From assembly GCA_910588295.1 (NCBI GenBank), contig CAJUQO010000092.1, positions 1 to 5,263 on the forward strand: a DNA stretch of 5,263 nt. Reading direction: 5' to 3'. Source of the stretch: an uncultured Lachnospiraceae bacterium. GTDB lineage: Bacteria > Bacillota > Clostridia > Lachnospirales > Lachnospiraceae. The notes beneath the pieces were generated by a model that was not told where the DNA came from, searched no databases, and worked only from the letters and a program-made list of their open reading frames with translations. The translations under genes and the position numbers were made by a program. Of the stretch, positions 4,403 through 5,263 are shown in pieces. Numbering within the stretch: position 1 is the first letter of the stretch; the number at the start of each line of letters is the position of its first letter.

Positions 4403-5140
4403 ATGAGTAAAAAAACGGTTATCGTAACAGGCGCTTCTCGTGGGATCGGGAAAGCAATCGCAGTAAAATTTGCGAAAAAAGGCTATCAGGTGGCGATCAA
4501 CTGTGTCAATCCCGCCCATGAGGATATGCTTTTGCAGGTCAAAAAAGATATTGAATCCTATCAGGTTCCCTGTCTTACATTCCTAGGGGATATGGGTATC
4601 TACGAAAAATGTGAAGAAATGTTTGCGAAAGTCCAAAAAATGTTCGGCGACCCGGATGTACTGGTGAACAATGCAGGCATCTCCTATATCGGCCTTTTAC
4701 AGGAGATGAAGCCGGAGGACTGGGACAGAATTCTGCGCACCAACTTAACCTCTGTCTTCAACTGCTGCAAGCTGGCCATCCCCGGCATGGTCAGAAAACA
4801 CAGCGGAAAGCTGATCAACATTTCATCTGTCTGGGGCAACACAGGCGCTTCCTGCGAAGCCGCCTACTCCGCCACCAAAGGCGGCGTCAACGCCTTCACA
4901 AAAGCACTGGCCAAGGAGCTGGCCCCCAGCGGCATCCAGGTAAACGCCGTGGCCTGCGGCGCCATCGATACGGAGATGAATCAGTGGATGGAAGATGACG
5001 ATCTGCTGGCTCTCATCGACGAGATTCCTTCCGGGCGGCTCGGCAAAGCTGAGGAGGTTGCCGATCTGGTTTACCACCTGGCTTATAAGAGTAATTATCT
5101 CACCGGTCAGGTTATTGCACTGGACGGCGGATGGATTTAA
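4403..5140 (+). CDS. SDR-family NAD(P)H reductase, FabG-like, with EF-P 5-aminopentanone reductase (YmfI) features
   Basis: The protein has 245 residues and is a classical short-chain dehydrogenase. Start ATG 4403 follows AAAGGGTG (4390-4397) at good spacing; the TTG at 4373 has no properly spaced site. Motifs: cofactor-binding TGASRGIG at 9-16, acidic GDM at 62-64, NNAG at 89-92, and the catalytic tetrad N114, S142, Y155 and K159 (YSATK). The family call rests on the active-site region. SSVWGNTGASCEAAYS (141-156), LAKELAPSGIQVNAVA (169-184), DEIP-GRLG (206-214) and the GGW end (242-244) resemble Bacillus YmfI, which reduces the 5-aminopentanone group on elongation factor P. FabG proteins usually have a different loop before the catalytic Tyr. 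Residue 185 is Cys where most relatives have Pro in the VAPG motif. FabG (3-oxoacyl-ACP reductase) remains a fair alternative: no fatty-acid genes are nearby, but neither is efp. Confidence 0.88.
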   Translation: MSKKTVIVTGASRGIGKAIAVKFAKKGYQVAINCVNPAHEDMLLQVKKDIESYQVPCLTFLGDMGIYEKCEEMFAKVQKMFGDPDVLVNNAGISYIGLLQEMKPEDWDRILRTNLTSVFNCCKLAIPGMVRKHSGKLINISSVWGNTGASCEAAYSATKGGVNAFTKALAKELAPSGIQVNAVACGAIDTEMNQWMEDDDLLALIDEIPSGRLGKAEEVADLVYHLAYKSNYLTGQVIALDGGWI

Positions 5141-5159
5141 TCTCTTCGCTTCACAAACT

Positions 5160-5229
5160 TAAGGTTCCATCTCATTTCGCCATTTCGCGAATGAGTGGAA
5201 CCTTATATTCCGGTCTATTTCATTTTTTT
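5160..5229 (+). terminator. Hairpin terminator after the SDR gene, possibly bidirectional
   Basis: TAAGGTTCCA (5160-5169) pairs with TGGAACCTTA (5196-5205). The stem goes on inward with CTCATT (5171-5176) and AATGAG (5190-5195), then CGC with GCG, broken by two single-base bulges. The 8-mer CATTTCGC is repeated in tandem inside it (5173-5188). The T-run (5223-5229) lies 17 bases behind the stem, further than in an ideal intrinsic terminator. It sits 20 bases after the stop codon, which supports transcript-end function. Confidence 0.65.
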
Positions 5230-5263
5230 CGTAGCCGTTATAGCAATGGCTCCCGGACCGATA
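5215..5263 (-). CDS. Possible C-terminal tail of a minus-strand gene cut by the window edge
   Basis: Reading the minus strand from 5262 gives IGPGAIAITATKKMK and then a TAG stop at 5217-5215, ten bases before the long hairpin. A hydrophobic stretch ending in a Lys-rich tail would suit the end of a membrane protein. The piece is only 15 codons, so chance cannot be excluded; the convergent layout with a shared hairpin is the main support. No family can be named. Confidence 0.3.
   Translation of the reverse strand, partial: IGPGAIAITATKKMK

Noticed and set aside
4823..5077. Minus-strand 84-codon frame opposite the SDR gene
   Set aside because: It is an antisense shadow of the conserved SDR active-site region.

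Overview
The window looks like a fragment of a Clostridia genome, most likely a gut Lachnospiraceae relative. Supporting signs are mid-range base composition, strong AGGAGG-type ribosome sites, consensus sigma-A promoters, a Thr/Glu-rich SH3-domain secreted protein, a CobW-like GTPase of the CEEGEEEYD type common in that family, and a Firmicutes-type TrxB. The taxon is an inference from protein style, not from a marker gene. The one marker-like stretch, bases 1 to about 54, reads as a piece of Bacteroidales 16S rRNA (V3 region). It is joined into the first protein gene and is best explained as a chimeric contig end.

Layout. From 1121 down to the left edge (minus strand) lies a secreted protein with two SH3-like domains, cut off before any catalytic domain. 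It has a textbook TTGACA-17-TATAAT promoter. Divergent from it, a 318-residue CobW-type P-loop protein (1427-2383, plus) has its own promoter at 1358-1386. A long hairpin (2475-2529) then separates this gene from a convergent small Met-rich helical protein of unknown function (2541-2975, minus). Upstream of that, on the same strand, is thioredoxin reductase trxB (3159-4085, minus). Between trxB and the last gene is a 300-bp divergent control region with two extended -10 promoters, an operator-like palindrome and a structured 5' leader. The last complete gene (4403-5140, plus) is a short-chain dehydrogenase. Its sequence resembles the EF-P 5-aminopentanone reductase YmfI more than a housekeeping FabG. 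It ends in a long hairpin, and beyond that the tail of a possible minus-strand gene runs off the window.

The genes do not form an evident pathway. They are mostly single-gene units with their own promoters: envelope (SH3 protein), metal or nucleotide handling (CobW-like), redox (TrxB) and either translation-factor modification or lipid synthesis (SDR). I see no CRISPR array, tRNA, insertion sequence, phage gene or defence system. I could not support a claim of an undescribed system. The most notable points are the rRNA/protein chimera at the left edge, the structured leader before the SDR, a possible leader peptide before trxB, and the CobW-like protein with altered motifs and a C-terminal CC-motif domain.
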